Origin: Palleronia salina
GTDB taxonomy: Bacteria; Pseudomonadota; Alphaproteobacteria; Rhodobacterales; Rhodobacteraceae
Direction of reading: 5' to 3'
Length of the DNA stretch: 50,571 bases
Assembly: GCF_900141995.1 (NCBI RefSeq)
Contig: NZ_FQZA01000018.1
Location: forward strand, 1 to 50,571
The notes beneath the pieces were generated by a model, which ran no database searches, was not told the origin of the DNA, and was given only the letters and a program-made list of their open reading frames with translations. Position numbers and translations under genes: made by a program. Shown piece by piece: positions 41,546 through 50,255 of this stretch. Each line of letters starts with the position of its first letter. Within the stretch, counting starts at the first letter, position 1.

Positions 41546-43021
41546 TCATTCCGCCGCGTGGGCCATCCGTTCGGCGACCGCGTCCGCGAGGGCGGCTTCG
41601 AAGATCTCGAGCCCCGCTTCCACGATGGCGTCGCTGGCCGTCAGCGGCACCATGATGCGCAAAGCGTTGCCGTGCATGCCGCAGGCCAGCAGGATCAGGC
41701 CGCGCTTCTGGGCGTGAGCGATCACCGACTTGGTCAGCGCGGCGTCGGGCGTGGCGGTTTCGAAATCGGTCACGAACTCGACAGCCAGCATCGCGCCAAG
41801 GCCGCGGATGTCCCACATGCGATAGGGCGCGGTGCGGGCGCCGATCTCGGCGAAACGGGCGCGGAAATGCTCGCCCATGCGGGTCGACCGTTCCAGCAGG
41901 CCCTCGCTGTCCAGCGCCTCGATCGCCGCCAGCGCGGCGGCGCAGGCCACCGGGTTGCCGCCGTAGGTGCCGCCCAGGCCGCCCGGCATCGGCGCGTCCA
42001 TGACATCGGCCCGCCCGATGACGCCCGCGATGGGATAGCCACCGGCCATGGATTTCGCCACGGTGATGAGGTCGGGCGCGACGCCCGAATGCTCGATGGC
42101 GAACCAGGTGCCGGTGCGGCCGAAGCCCGCCTGGATCTCGTCCGAGATCAGCAGGATGCCGTGCTTGTCGCAGATCGCGCGCAGCGCCTGCCACATCTCG
42201 GCCGGGACCGGCACGTAGCCACCTTCGCCCAGGACGGGCTCGAGGATGATGGCGGCGATGCGCGACGGGTCGGCATCGGTCAGCATCAGCGTCTCGAGCG
42301 CCTTCAACGCATCCTCGACCGTCACGCCCTGGCGCGCGTCGGGGAACGGCGCGCGGAAGATGTCGGTGGGGAACGGGCCCACGTCCTTCTTGTAGGGGGT
42401 GACCTTGCCGGTCAGGCCCAGCGTCATCAGCGTGCGGCCGTGGTAGCCGCCCGAGAAGGCGATGATGCCGGGACGCCCGGTATGGGCACGGGCGATCTTC
42501 ACGGCGTTTTCAACGGCCTCGGCGCCGGTGGTGACCAGCAGCGATTTCTTCTCGAACTCGCCCGGGGCCAGCGCGTTGAGTTTCTCGGCCAGCGCGACGT
42601 AGGGCTCGTAGGGAACGACCTGGAACGAGGTGTGTGTGTAGAGGTCTTCCTGCGCCTTCGCGGCCTCGACGACCTTGGCGTGGCGGTGACCGGTGTTCAG
42701 CACGGCGATGCCGCCGGCGAAGTCGATGTAGCGGTTGCCTTCGACGTCCCACAGCTCGGCGTTCTCGGCCTTGGCGGCGAAGAACGGCATGGCCGAAGCC
42801 ACACCGCGCGGAACGGCAGCATTGCGGCGCGCCATCAGCGCGTCGTTCGAGCCCGCGGTATGGGCCGGCACGGGGGCGTGGGTCTGCGGCGCAGCGATGT
42901 GGGTCGCGACCACGTCCGGGGTGGTGACCGTTTCGGCCTGGGCCTTGGCGCGGGTCTTGCGCGGGCTGGCGGCCTTGCTGCGCTTGGCGGCGGTCTTCTT
43001 GTCGGCGGTGGTTTTGGTCAT
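41546..43021 (-). CDS. gabT: 4-aminobutyrate aminotransferase with basic N-terminal extension
   Basis: 491 aa. From residue 58 (SNDALMARRNAAVPRGVASA) it aligns closely with GabT, with D294 (SDEIQ) and PLP lysine K323 (VAKSMAGG). It transfers the amino group of GABA (or 5-aminovalerate) to 2-oxoglutarate. The first 57 residues are an added lysine/alanine-rich tail with about ten basic residues in the first 26, resembling a histone H1 tail, then a Pro/His/Ala linker. Start ATG 43021 has AAGGCAGGA upstream. First of gabT-gabD and divergent from puuR, whose product probably regulates it. Confidence 0.93.
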   Translation of the reverse strand: MTKTTADKKTAAKRSKAASPRKTRAKAQAETVTTPDVVATHIAAPQTHAPVPAHTAGSNDALMARRNAAVPRGVASAMPFFAAKAENAELWDVEGNRYIDFAGGIAVLNTGHRHAKVVEAAKAQEDLYTHTSFQVVPYEPYVALAEKLNALAPGEFEKKSLLVTTGAEAVENAVKIARAHTGRPGIIAFSGGYHGRTLMTLGLTGKVTPYKKDVGPFPTDIFRAPFPDARQGVTVEDALKALETLMLTDADPSRIAAIILEPVLGEGGYVPVPAEMWQALRAICDKHGILLISDEIQAGFGRTGTWFAIEHSGVAPDLITVAKSMAGGYPIAGVIGRADVMDAPMPGGLGGTYGGNPVACAAALAAIEALDSEGLLERSTRMGEHFRARFAEIGARTAPYRMWDIRGLGAMLAVEFVTDFETATPDAALTKSVIAHAQKRGLILLACGMHGNALRIMVPLTASDAIVEAGLEIFEAALADAVAERMAHAAE

Positions 43022-43075
43022 GGCCGTGATCCTGCCTTTGAAAGTTCGAAGTGCGATGAGGATACTCATGTGGCT

Positions 43076-43219
43076 GCTTATTATTCTTGTCAATCGTGAT
43101 TCTGGCGGATCAGTTCCATTTCCCGGAATCGCCCGTCTCCGCAGGCAAGTGGACTGCACGACACCCGTTGACCTTTGCCTGCGCTGACCGCTTATTATAT
43201 CAAGCGAGTGCTTGAATAA
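43076..43219. promoter_or_regulatory. gabT/puuR divergent promoters with shared PuuR-type operator motif
   Basis: Rightward: TTGACC (43168-43173), 19-bp spacer, TATTAT (43193-43198). Leftward: TTGACA (43093-43088) with only a weak -10. An inverted repeat TCAAGC-gagt-GCTTGA (43200-43215) sits just before the puuR start. The 9-mer GCTTATTAT occurs in both promoters (43076-43084 and 43190-43198). These are the best candidates for PuuR binding sites that repress both gabT and puuR. Confidence 0.55.
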
Positions 43220-43230
43220 GGGGTGTGGCA

Positions 43231-43800
43231 GTGGATATCGGCAGGCGGCTCAGGGCGGTGCGCGAAGAGAAAAGACTGTCGCAACGCGACCTTGCGGCCC
43301 GCGCGGGCCTGACCGGCGGCGCCATTTCGCTGATCGAGCAGAACAAGACATCCCCGTCGGTGGCGTCGCTGAAATCGCTGCTGGACGCCCTGCCCCTGAC
43401 CATGTCCGAGTTCTTCGCCGAGTGCGAAGCCGAGGGCGAGGCACGCTATTTCTACGCCGCCAGCGAATTCACCGAGCTGTCGCCGCAGGAAGCCGGATTC
43501 GGCGATGCCGCCGCCCGGGTGTCCCTGCGCCAGATCGGGCGCGCGGCCGAGCATTCGCTGCAGATGCTGCACGAACGCTATCCGCCCGGCGCCGACACCG
43601 GTCCCGACATGCTGAGCCACGAGGGCGAGGAATCGGGCGTGGTGATCTCGGGCATCATCGAGGTGACGGTGGACGACCAGGTCCGGGTGCTGAACCCCGG
43701 CGACGGGTACCTGTTCGACAGCCGCCTGCCCCACCGCTTCCGCAATATCGGGCACGAGCCCTGCATCATCGTCAGCGCCTGCACGCCGCCGACCTTCTAG
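43231..43800 (+). CDS. puuR: PuuR-like XRE-family regulator with C-terminal cupin domain
   Basis: 189 aa. An XRE helix-turn-helix (about residues 4-58: RLRAVREEKRLSQRDLAARA, then GGAISLIEQNKTSPSVASL) and a cupin sensor domain (about 110-185: SHEGEESGVVISGIIEV, FDSRLPHRFRNIG), ending CTPPTF as in PuuR of enteric bacteria. PuuR represses putrescine catabolism and is relieved by putrescine. GTG at 43231 is chosen because AAGGGG (43218-43223) is seven bases upstream; GTG 43225 would be too close. Divergent from gabT and upstream of the decarboxylase genes. Confidence 0.85.
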   Translation: MDIGRRLRAVREEKRLSQRDLAARAGLTGGAISLIEQNKTSPSVASLKSLLDALPLTMSEFFAECEAEGEARYFYAASEFTELSPQEAGFGDAAARVSLRQIGRAAEHSLQMLHERYPPGADTGPDMLSHEGEESGVVISGIIEVTVDDQVRVLNPGDGYLFDSRLPHRFRNIGHEPCIIVSACTPPTF

Positions 43801-43876
43801 ACCCACCAACTCACGGAGGTGTTGTAAAAGCGACCCGAGCTTGAAAAGCTATCCGCAACTCTTCGCGCCGAGGCCT

Positions 43877-43990
43877 ATGACCGCTCATCGCGACCAGGGA
43901 CCGGTCCCCGACCTGTCCGACACCAAGAATTCCGATCCCGCCGCACCGGTTGCGCCGCGGGACGTTCCAGGAGGCAAACGCCTGACATGA
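43877..43990 (+). CDS. Small ORF, 37 codons, overlapping the nitrilase start
   Basis: MTAHRDQGPVPDLSDTKNSD then PAAPVAPRDVPGGKRLT. Proline- and charge-rich, no membrane segment, apparently disordered. Its TGA overlaps the nitrilase ATG (ATGA), and GAGG lies just upstream of its ATG, as expected for a translated leader or a small coupled protein. An in-frame TTG at 43841 could lengthen it. No family recognised; it may simply be chance coding in a 186-bp spacer. Confidence 0.35.
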   Translation: MTAHRDQGPVPDLSDTKNSDPAAPVAPRDVPGGKRLT

Positions 43991-44952
43991 AACCATTCGC
44001 CATTGCCGGCGTGCAGATGCACGTCTCGGCCCTTCATTCCAACGTCGAAGACATGCGCCACCGGATCGAGATCCTGATGGCGCGGTTCCCGTGGACCCAG
44101 ATGGTCCTGTTCTCGGAACTGGCGCCGTTCGGCCCTCTCGACCGTTACGCCCAGCCGTTCCCGAACGACACCATCGCCCAGTTCCAGGAAGACGCCCGCC
44201 GCTTCGGCATCTGGCTGATCCCGGGGTCGATGTTCGAAAAGCGGGCGGATGGCTCGATCTACAACACCTCGGTGGTCATCAATCCCGAAGGCGAGATCGT
44301 ATCGAAATACTCCAAGATGTTCCCGTTCAAGCCTTACGAGGCAGGGATCAGCTCGGGCACCGATTTCTGCGTTTTCGACGTGCCCGACGTGGGCCGGTTC
44401 GGCCTGTCGATCTGCTATGACATCTGGTTCCCCGAGACCACGCGCCAGCTGACCAGCCAGGGGGTCGAGGTGCTGCTGCACCCGGTCCTGACCGGCACCA
44501 CGGACCGCGAGGCCGAGATTTCCATCGCCAAGGCCACGGCGGCGCAGTTCCAGTGCTACGTCATCGACGTGAACGGGCTGGGCGCGGGCGGCGTGGGCCG
44601 GTCGCTGGTGGTCGATCCCGCGGCCACGGTGCTGCACCAGTCCGCCGGGCAGGAAGACATGTTCCCCATCGAGGTGGATCTCGACATGGTCCGCCGCCAG
44701 CGCGAGACCGGCCTCAAGGGTCTGGGCCAGGTCCTGAAATCCTTCCGCGACCGGGCCGCCGATTTCTCCGTCTACGACCGCACCAGCGGCACGGATGCCT
44801 ATCTTTCGACCCTCGGCCCGCTCGAGACGCCGGGACAGGGATCGCGCGCCGGGGTTGACATGGCAGACCCGCGCACCGCGCTATCTGATGGAAACCAAGT
44901 GCAGTTCAGCCAATGGAGCGGCGCGAACTTCAAGGGCACGGGCACCGGCTGA
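43987..44952 (+). CDS. Carbon-nitrogen hydrolase (nitrilase superfamily amidase)
   Basis: 321 aa. The catalytic triad is visible: E44 (FSELAPFG), K110 (YSKMFPFKPYE) and C143 (SICYDIWFPE). Superfamily members hydrolyse amides, including N-carbamoylputrescine, omega-amides and aliphatic amides. The C-terminal 45 residues, after KSFRDRAADFSVYD, form an extra tail. Good AGGAGG at 43970-43975 before ATG 43987. Together with the downstream decarboxylase, an amidase acting on an amine conjugate such as N-carbamoylputrescine is plausible but not shown. Confidence 0.85.
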   Translation: MKPFAIAGVQMHVSALHSNVEDMRHRIEILMARFPWTQMVLFSELAPFGPLDRYAQPFPNDTIAQFQEDARRFGIWLIPGSMFEKRADGSIYNTSVVINPEGEIVSKYSKMFPFKPYEAGISSGTDFCVFDVPDVGRFGLSICYDIWFPETTRQLTSQGVEVLLHPVLTGTTDREAEISIAKATAAQFQCYVIDVNGLGAGGVGRSLVVDPAATVLHQSAGQEDMFPIEVDLDMVRRQRETGLKGLGQVLKSFRDRAADFSVYDRTSGTDAYLSTLGPLETPGQGSRAGVDMADPRTALSDGNQVQFSQWSGANFKGTGTG

Positions 44953-45009
44953 CGCCCGGGCCCCGATAATCTGACGCGCCGAAGTGTGGCGCACCAAGGG
45001 AGAGCCAGC

Positions 45010-47766
45010 ATGAATGAGCAACCAAGGGACGTCACACTTCCGTCGATCAGCGACTATTACAGTTTCACGCAGCTCAGGGCCGACCGGTGGAGCGCCCTGC
45101 GCGAGGTGGCCGAGTCGATGTCGGCGGACGGCATCGAGGGGCGGCGCGGCGATCGGCTGATCGCCCGTGCGGAAGAGCTGTTCGACAGCCTTGCGCCGAT
45201 CGAGATCTACTGGGCCTTCCCGGGCCGGATCGCCTTCGAGCATCTGCGCAAGATGCTGGACCAGCGCAATATCCCGGAGCTGTCGACGTCGCTGCGGCGG
45301 GTGGCGCGGGCGCTGACCTCGGGCGCGTTCCGGCGCCGCAGCATCCCGCTGGTGGGCGGAGATACGGATCTCGACGATTTCGAGGACGAGGCCACCCTGC
45401 CCCCCGAGGCTCGCGCACTGGGACGACCCTATTTCGAGGTTCTGGTTGTCGATCAGCTGACCGAGCACCAGGAGCGGTTCCTGCGCAACAATCTGCAGCG
45501 CGTGCGGCGCAGCGAGGACCAGTTCATCTATGAACCGGTCTTCGTGCCCAGCCTCGAAGACGCGCTGATCGGGATCCTGTTCAACCACAACGTCCAGGCG
45601 GTCATCGTCCGGCCCGGGTTGGTTCTGAAATCCAAGAACAACCTGCCGATGATCAAGCAGTACCTGAAGCGGCTGAGCGACGACACCGACGTGGACGGGC
45701 TTCAGCCCAACGAGTACGGCCCCGAGGCCTGCCGCCTGATCGCCAAGGTGCGCCCCGAGCTGGACGCCTACCTGATCACCGACCGCTCGGCCGAGGATAT
45801 CGCCGGGCTGGACCTGGGCCGCTGTCGCAGGGTGTTCTACAACCAGGAAGACTTCCTTGAACTGCATCTGAACGTGCTGCGCGGCGTGAACCGGCGTTAC
45901 AAGACGCCGTTCTTCACCGCGCTGAAGGAATATTCCAAGCAGCCCACCGGCGTGTTCCACGCCATGCCCATCAGCCGCGGCAAGTCGATCAGCCGGTCGC
46001 ACTGGATCCAGGACATGGGCGATTTCTACGGGCCGAACATCTTCCTGGCCGAAACGTCCGCGACCTCGGGCGGGCTCGACTCGCTTCTGGAGCCGCGCGG
46101 GCCGATCAAGGAGGCACAGGAACTCGCGGCCCGCGCCTTCGGGGCCAAGCAGACGTTCTTCGGCACCAACGGCACATCGACATCCAACAAGATCGTGGTT
46201 CAGGCGCTGGTCCGGCCGGGCGACATCGTGCTGGTCGACCGCGACTGCCACAAGTCGCACCATTACGGCATGGTGCTGGCCGGTGCGCACGTGGCCTACA
46301 TGGACAGCTATCCGCTGCATGAATACTCGATGTACGGCGCGGTGCCGATCTCCGAGATCAAGCACACGCTGCTGAAGATGAAGGCGGCGGGCAAGCTCGA
46401 CAAGGTTCGGATGGTGCTTCTGACCAGCTCGACCTTCGACGGGCTGGTCTACAACGTTCGCCGCGTGATGGAAGAATGCCTGGCTATCAAGAAGGACCTG
46501 GTTTTTCTGTGGGACGAGGCTTGGTTTGCTTTCGCCCGCTTCGGCCCCACTTACCGCCAGCGCACCGCCATGGGTGTGGCCAACGACCTGCGCGAGACGC
46601 TGCGCACCGAGGAATGTGCGCGCGCCTGGAACGAACAGCAGGAGGCGCTCGAAGGCGCAGACGACGAAACTCTGATCAAGACGCGGCTGGTGCCGCCGCC
46701 CGACGCACGCGTGCGGGTCTACGCCACCCAGTCGACCCACAAGACGCTGACCTCGCTGCGGCAGGGGTCGATGATCCATGTGAACGACATGGACTTCAAA
46801 GGCGAAGTCGAACAGGCCTTCCACGAAGCCTACATGACGCACACCTCGACCTCGCCCAACTACCAGATCATCGCATCGCTGGACGTGGGCCGCCGCCAGG
46901 TCGAGCTGGAAGGGTTCGAATTCGTGCAGCGGCAGGTGGAATCCGCCATGGCGATCCGCCGCGCGGTGATGACCCACCCGGTGCTGAAGAAATACTTCCG
47001 GGTCCTGACGCCCAAGGACATGATCCCAGAGCAATACCGCGAAAGCGGGGTCACGGCCTATTACGACGCGCACGAGGGCTGGTCGGACAAGCAGGAGATC
47101 TGGGCCACGGACGAATTCGTCCTCGATCCCACCCGCGTGACCCTGGCCGTCGGTGGGACGGGCTGGGACGGCGACACCTTCAAGACCAAGGTGCTGATGG
47201 ATCGCTACGGCATCCAGATCAACAAGACCTCGCGCAACTCGGTCCTGTTCATGACGAATATCGGGACCACCCGCAGCTCGGTCGCCTACCTGATCGAGGT
47301 GCTGGTCGAGATCGCCAACGGGCTCGACGACCTGCTGGACGACGCCTCCCTGATGGAGCGGCGCAGCTTCGACAACCGGGTGAAGGCCCTGATCGAGGAC
47401 GTGCCGCCCCTGCCCGACTTCTCACGCTTCCACGAGGCGTTCCGCTCGGGCCGCGACACGCCCGAGGGCGACATCCGCGAGGCATTCTTCCTCGCCTACG
47501 ACGAGACCAACTGCGACTATCTCAGCCTGGACGACAACCTGATGACCCGGCTGGTGGATGGCGAGGAACTGGTCTCGGCCAGCTTCATCATCCCCTACCC
47601 GCCCGGCTTCCCGATCTTGGTGCCGGGGCAGGTCATCAGCCACGAGATCCTGTCGTTCATGCGCGCGCTCGACGTGAGTGAGATCCACGGATACCGCCCC
47701 GACCTGGGCCTGCGCGTGTTCACGCCCGAGGCGCTGAACAAGCTGGTCCACAAGAAGAAGACCTGA
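45010..47766 (+). CDS. Orn/Lys/Arg decarboxylase, PLP fold type I (AdiA-like), enlarged
   Basis: 918 aa. The PLP domain aligns with biodegradative arginine decarboxylase: KTPFFTALKEYSKQPTGVFH, TNGTSTSNKIV, DRDCHKSHHYG, WDEAWFAFARFGP and STHKTLTSLRQGS with the PLP lysine K578. The family usually has 715-760 residues; this one carries roughly 150 extra residues at the N-terminus (a receiver/wing-like region, 1-310) and an insertion of about 40 residues before the PLP lysine. It makes agmatine, cadaverine or putrescine; which one is not readable. Start ATG 45010 behind AGGGAGA. Followed by the ATP-grasp gene after 45 bp. Confidence 0.88.
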   Translation: MNEQPRDVTLPSISDYYSFTQLRADRWSALREVAESMSADGIEGRRGDRLIARAEELFDSLAPIEIYWAFPGRIAFEHLRKMLDQRNIPELSTSLRRVARALTSGAFRRRSIPLVGGDTDLDDFEDEATLPPEARALGRPYFEVLVVDQLTEHQERFLRNNLQRVRRSEDQFIYEPVFVPSLEDALIGILFNHNVQAVIVRPGLVLKSKNNLPMIKQYLKRLSDDTDVDGLQPNEYGPEACRLIAKVRPELDAYLITDRSAEDIAGLDLGRCRRVFYNQEDFLELHLNVLRGVNRRYKTPFFTALKEYSKQPTGVFHAMPISRGKSISRSHWIQDMGDFYGPNIFLAETSATSGGLDSLLEPRGPIKEAQELAARAFGAKQTFFGTNGTSTSNKIVVQALVRPGDIVLVDRDCHKSHHYGMVLAGAHVAYMDSYPLHEYSMYGAVPISEIKHTLLKMKAAGKLDKVRMVLLTSSTFDGLVYNVRRVMEECLAIKKDLVFLWDEAWFAFARFGPTYRQRTAMGVANDLRETLRTEECARAWNEQQEALEGADDETLIKTRLVPPPDARVRVYATQSTHKTLTSLRQGSMIHVNDMDFKGEVEQAFHEAYMTHTSTSPNYQIIASLDVGRRQVELEGFEFVQRQVESAMAIRRAVMTHPVLKKYFRVLTPKDMIPEQYRESGVTAYYDAHEGWSDKQEIWATDEFVLDPTRVTLAVGGTGWDGDTFKTKVLMDRYGIQINKTSRNSVLFMTNIGTTRSSVAYLIEVLVEIANGLDDLLDDASLMERRSFDNRVKALIEDVPPLPDFSRFHEAFRSGRDTPEGDIREAFFLAYDETNCDYLSLDDNLMTRLVDGEELVSASFIIPYPPGFPILVPGQVISHEILSFMRALDVSEIHGYRPDLGLRVFTPEALNKLVHKKKT

Positions 47767-47811
47767 AGGCAGACCGAAAAAACAAGAAAACAGACGACAG
47801 AGGAGACATTG

Positions 47812-49263
47812 ATGCCCAAGAAGACCCTGAGAAATATCTCGGAGATCCGGCGCTTCTTCCACACCAACAAGGATCCGATCTATTTCGTCTCGGCCACCAA
47901 CTTCAACCTGCTCGGGCTGGACGAGTGGGTGAAGAATTTCAAGTTCATCTGCTACATGGACTGCTTCGACGGCAAGCACCCGAACGTGCTGTGCCCCAGC
48001 GAGATTCCGCATGACGAGTTCCAGTCGATCGAGGACATCAACAACTATCTTCTGCAGCACAAGGAAGTGGTCGACTACGTCAAGGCGCGCGGCGGCAAGC
48101 CGAAATTCGTGTTCCTGATGTTCGACGAGACGACCGAGCGGCTGGTCAAGGAACTGGGCGGCGAAGTCTGGTTCCCCAAGGCGAAGCTCCGCCAATCCAT
48201 GGACAACAAGATCGAGACCGTGCGCGTGGGCAACAAGGCCGGCGTGCCGTCGGTGCCCAACACGCTGGCCGAGGTGAAGTCCTACGACGAGCTGAAGAAG
48301 ATCTGCGCCGAGCATGACCTGGGCGACGACCTGGTTCTTCAATCGGCCTTCGGCGACAGCGGCCACACCACCTTCTTCATCAACTCGGAAGAGGACTGGC
48401 GCAAGCACGAGCACGAGATCGTCGACGAGGGCGAGATCAAGATCATGAAGCGCATCGATTGCCGCGGCTCGGCGATCGAGGCCTGCGCCACGTCCGAGGG
48501 CACGATCGTCGGCCCGCTGATGACCGAGCTCGTGGGCTTCAAGGAGCTGACGCCCTATCGCGGCGGCTGGTGCGGGAACGAGATCTTCTCGACCGCCTTC
48601 GCGCCGAAGGCGCGGCAGAAGGCGCGCGAGCTGACCTTCCAGTTCGGCGAACAGCTGCGCAAGGAAGGCTATCGCGGCTACTTCGAGCTCGATTTCCTGA
48701 TCGACAAGAAGACCGGCGATATCTGGCTGGGCGAGCTGAACCCGCGCATCACCGGCGCGTCGTCGATGACCAACCACGCCGCCTTCGCCCACGCGGACGC
48801 GCCGCTGTTCCTGTTCCACCTGCTGGAGTTTTCCAAGAAGCCCTTCAAGCTGGACGTGGAAGAGCTGAACGCCCGCTGGGCCGACCCGGACATGATCGAC
48901 TCGTGGTCGCAGATGGTCATCAAGCACACCGAGGACAACGTCGACATCATCACCCACGCGCCGCCCACCGGCATCTACAAGATGCACGAGGACGGCACGA
49001 TCGCCTTCGACCGCTTCGACTATCACCGTCGCGCCGTCGAGGGCGAGGACGAGGCGTTCTTCCTGCGCATCTCGGCCCCCGGCGACTATCGCTACGAAGG
49101 GGCGGACCTGGGCATCCTCGTGACGCGCGGTCGGTCTATGACCAAGAACTTCCAGCTGACGGACAAGTCCCGCGCCTGGATCGACGGCATCAAGAAGGCC
49201 TACTCGGCCCGACCGCTGCCCTCGGCCGCCGCTACGGAAAGCCCCGCCTTCAAGATCATGTAA
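47812..49263 (+). CDS. ATP-grasp ligase (biotin-carboxylase-like)
   Basis: 483 aa. ATP-grasp fold: LVLQSAFGDSGHTTFF for the ATP-binding loop, FELDFLIDKKTGDIWLGE, and the Mg-binding E308-L-N310 in GELNPRITG. The first 110 residues are a pre-ATP-grasp domain (MPKKTLRNISEIRRFFHTNK). Such enzymes form an amide or thioester by acyl-phosphate chemistry between a carboxylate and an amine. Located directly between the decarboxylase and the C45 hydrolase genes (45 and 8 bp apart), it probably ligates the amine made upstream. ATG at 47812 has AGAGGAGA seven bases upstream. Confidence 0.85.
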   Translation: MPKKTLRNISEIRRFFHTNKDPIYFVSATNFNLLGLDEWVKNFKFICYMDCFDGKHPNVLCPSEIPHDEFQSIEDINNYLLQHKEVVDYVKARGGKPKFVFLMFDETTERLVKELGGEVWFPKAKLRQSMDNKIETVRVGNKAGVPSVPNTLAEVKSYDELKKICAEHDLGDDLVLQSAFGDSGHTTFFINSEEDWRKHEHEIVDEGEIKIMKRIDCRGSAIEACATSEGTIVGPLMTELVGFKELTPYRGGWCGNEIFSTAFAPKARQKARELTFQFGEQLRKEGYRGYFELDFLIDKKTGDIWLGELNPRITGASSMTNHAAFAHADAPLFLFHLLEFSKKPFKLDVEELNARWADPDMIDSWSQMVIKHTEDNVDIITHAPPTGIYKMHEDGTIAFDRFDYHRRAVEGEDEAFFLRISAPGDYRYEGADLGILVTRGRSMTKNFQLTDKSRAWIDGIKKAYSARPLPSAAATESPAFKIM

Positions 49264-49271
49264 GGGGCCTC

Positions 49272-50246
49272 ATGAGCCTGACGTTCCGAGCCGTCTCGGA
49301 GGATCAGCCCGGCCCGAAATGGGCCGGGCTTTTCGCCGGATACTGGCCTGCCTACCACGCGTGGTGGCGGCGCGAGGGTCTGCGCGGCCGGCCCACCTAT
49401 CTCGAGTCGCGCCGTCAGCTTCGCACCCACATGCCCGAGATCGCCGATCTCTACGACACGCTGTGCGAACTGGCGGGCGGTAGCGACGCGCAGGCGCGAT
49501 TTCTCAGCTTCTACACGCCGCCCGCGTATCTTTCGGGGTGCAGCCAGGCGATCTGGCCCGGCGAGACGCCCCTGCTGGTGCGCAACTACGACTATTCGCA
49601 GAAAGCCTTCGACGCCGTGGTGATGAAGACCCGGTGGCAGGGCCGCGGCGTCATCGGCACCACCGACGGGCTGTTCGGGCTTGTCGACGGGGTGAACGAC
49701 GCGGGCCTCGCCGTATCGCTGACCTTCGGCGGGCGGCGCGAGGTTGGCCAGGGCTTCGGCGTGCCGCTGATCCTGCGCTATATCCTGCAGACCTGCACCA
49801 CCGCGGACGAGGCCGGCGCCGTCCTGAAGCGCGTGCCCTCGCACATGAGCTACAACGTCACCGTGCTGGACCGGCAGCGCAATTACCTGACGGCCTATCT
49901 CACGCCCGACCGGCCCACCCAGATCACCCACGCCGCCGTTGCGACGAACCACCAGGAACGGGTGGAGTGGTCGAGCCACGCGCGCTTCACCGCGACGGTC
50001 GAGCGCGAGCGGTTCCTTCTGCACCGCCTGACCCTGCATCCCGAAACGCAGGACAAGTTCGTGGGCGCCTTCCTGAAGCCGCCACTTTACTCAACCGCGT
50101 TCTCGCACGGGTTCGGCACGCTGTTCACCGCCGCCTACCGCCCCGCCGACGGCGCGGTGGACATCCACTGGCCCGGCCTGGATTGGCCGAAAAGCTTCGA
50201 TCATTTTCCTGAAGACAGCGTGCGGGTGGATTTCCCGGCGGCCTGA
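49272..50246 (+). CDS. C45-family autoproteolytic acyltransferase/hydrolase
   Basis: 324 aa. The Gly-Cys cleavage site of the family is LSGCSQAIW (G89-C90), followed by NYDYSQKAFDAVV and GTTDGLFGLVDGVNDAGLAV, as in acyl-CoA:6-APA acyltransferase and related Ntn hydrolases. After self-cleavage C90 becomes the nucleophile that breaks or exchanges amide bonds. ATG at 49272 is 8 bp after the ATP-grasp stop with AAGGGG upstream. Fourth of the decarboxylase gene set; it may hydrolyse or transacylate the amide formed by the ligase. Confidence 0.85.
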   Translation: MSLTFRAVSEDQPGPKWAGLFAGYWPAYHAWWRREGLRGRPTYLESRRQLRTHMPEIADLYDTLCELAGGSDAQARFLSFYTPPAYLSGCSQAIWPGETPLLVRNYDYSQKAFDAVVMKTRWQGRGVIGTTDGLFGLVDGVNDAGLAVSLTFGGRREVGQGFGVPLILRYILQTCTTADEAGAVLKRVPSHMSYNVTVLDRQRNYLTAYLTPDRPTQITHAAVATNHQERVEWSSHARFTATVERERFLLHRLTLHPETQDKFVGAFLKPPLYSTAFSHGFGTLFTAAYRPADGAVDIHWPGLDWPKSFDHFPEDSVRVDFPAA

Positions 50247-50255
50247 CGGGGCGCG

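Noticed and set aside
43022-43159. Upstream starts for GabT at 43069 or 43159
   Set aside because: They would place the start inside the promoter/operator region; ATG 43021 has a good Shine-Dalgarno.
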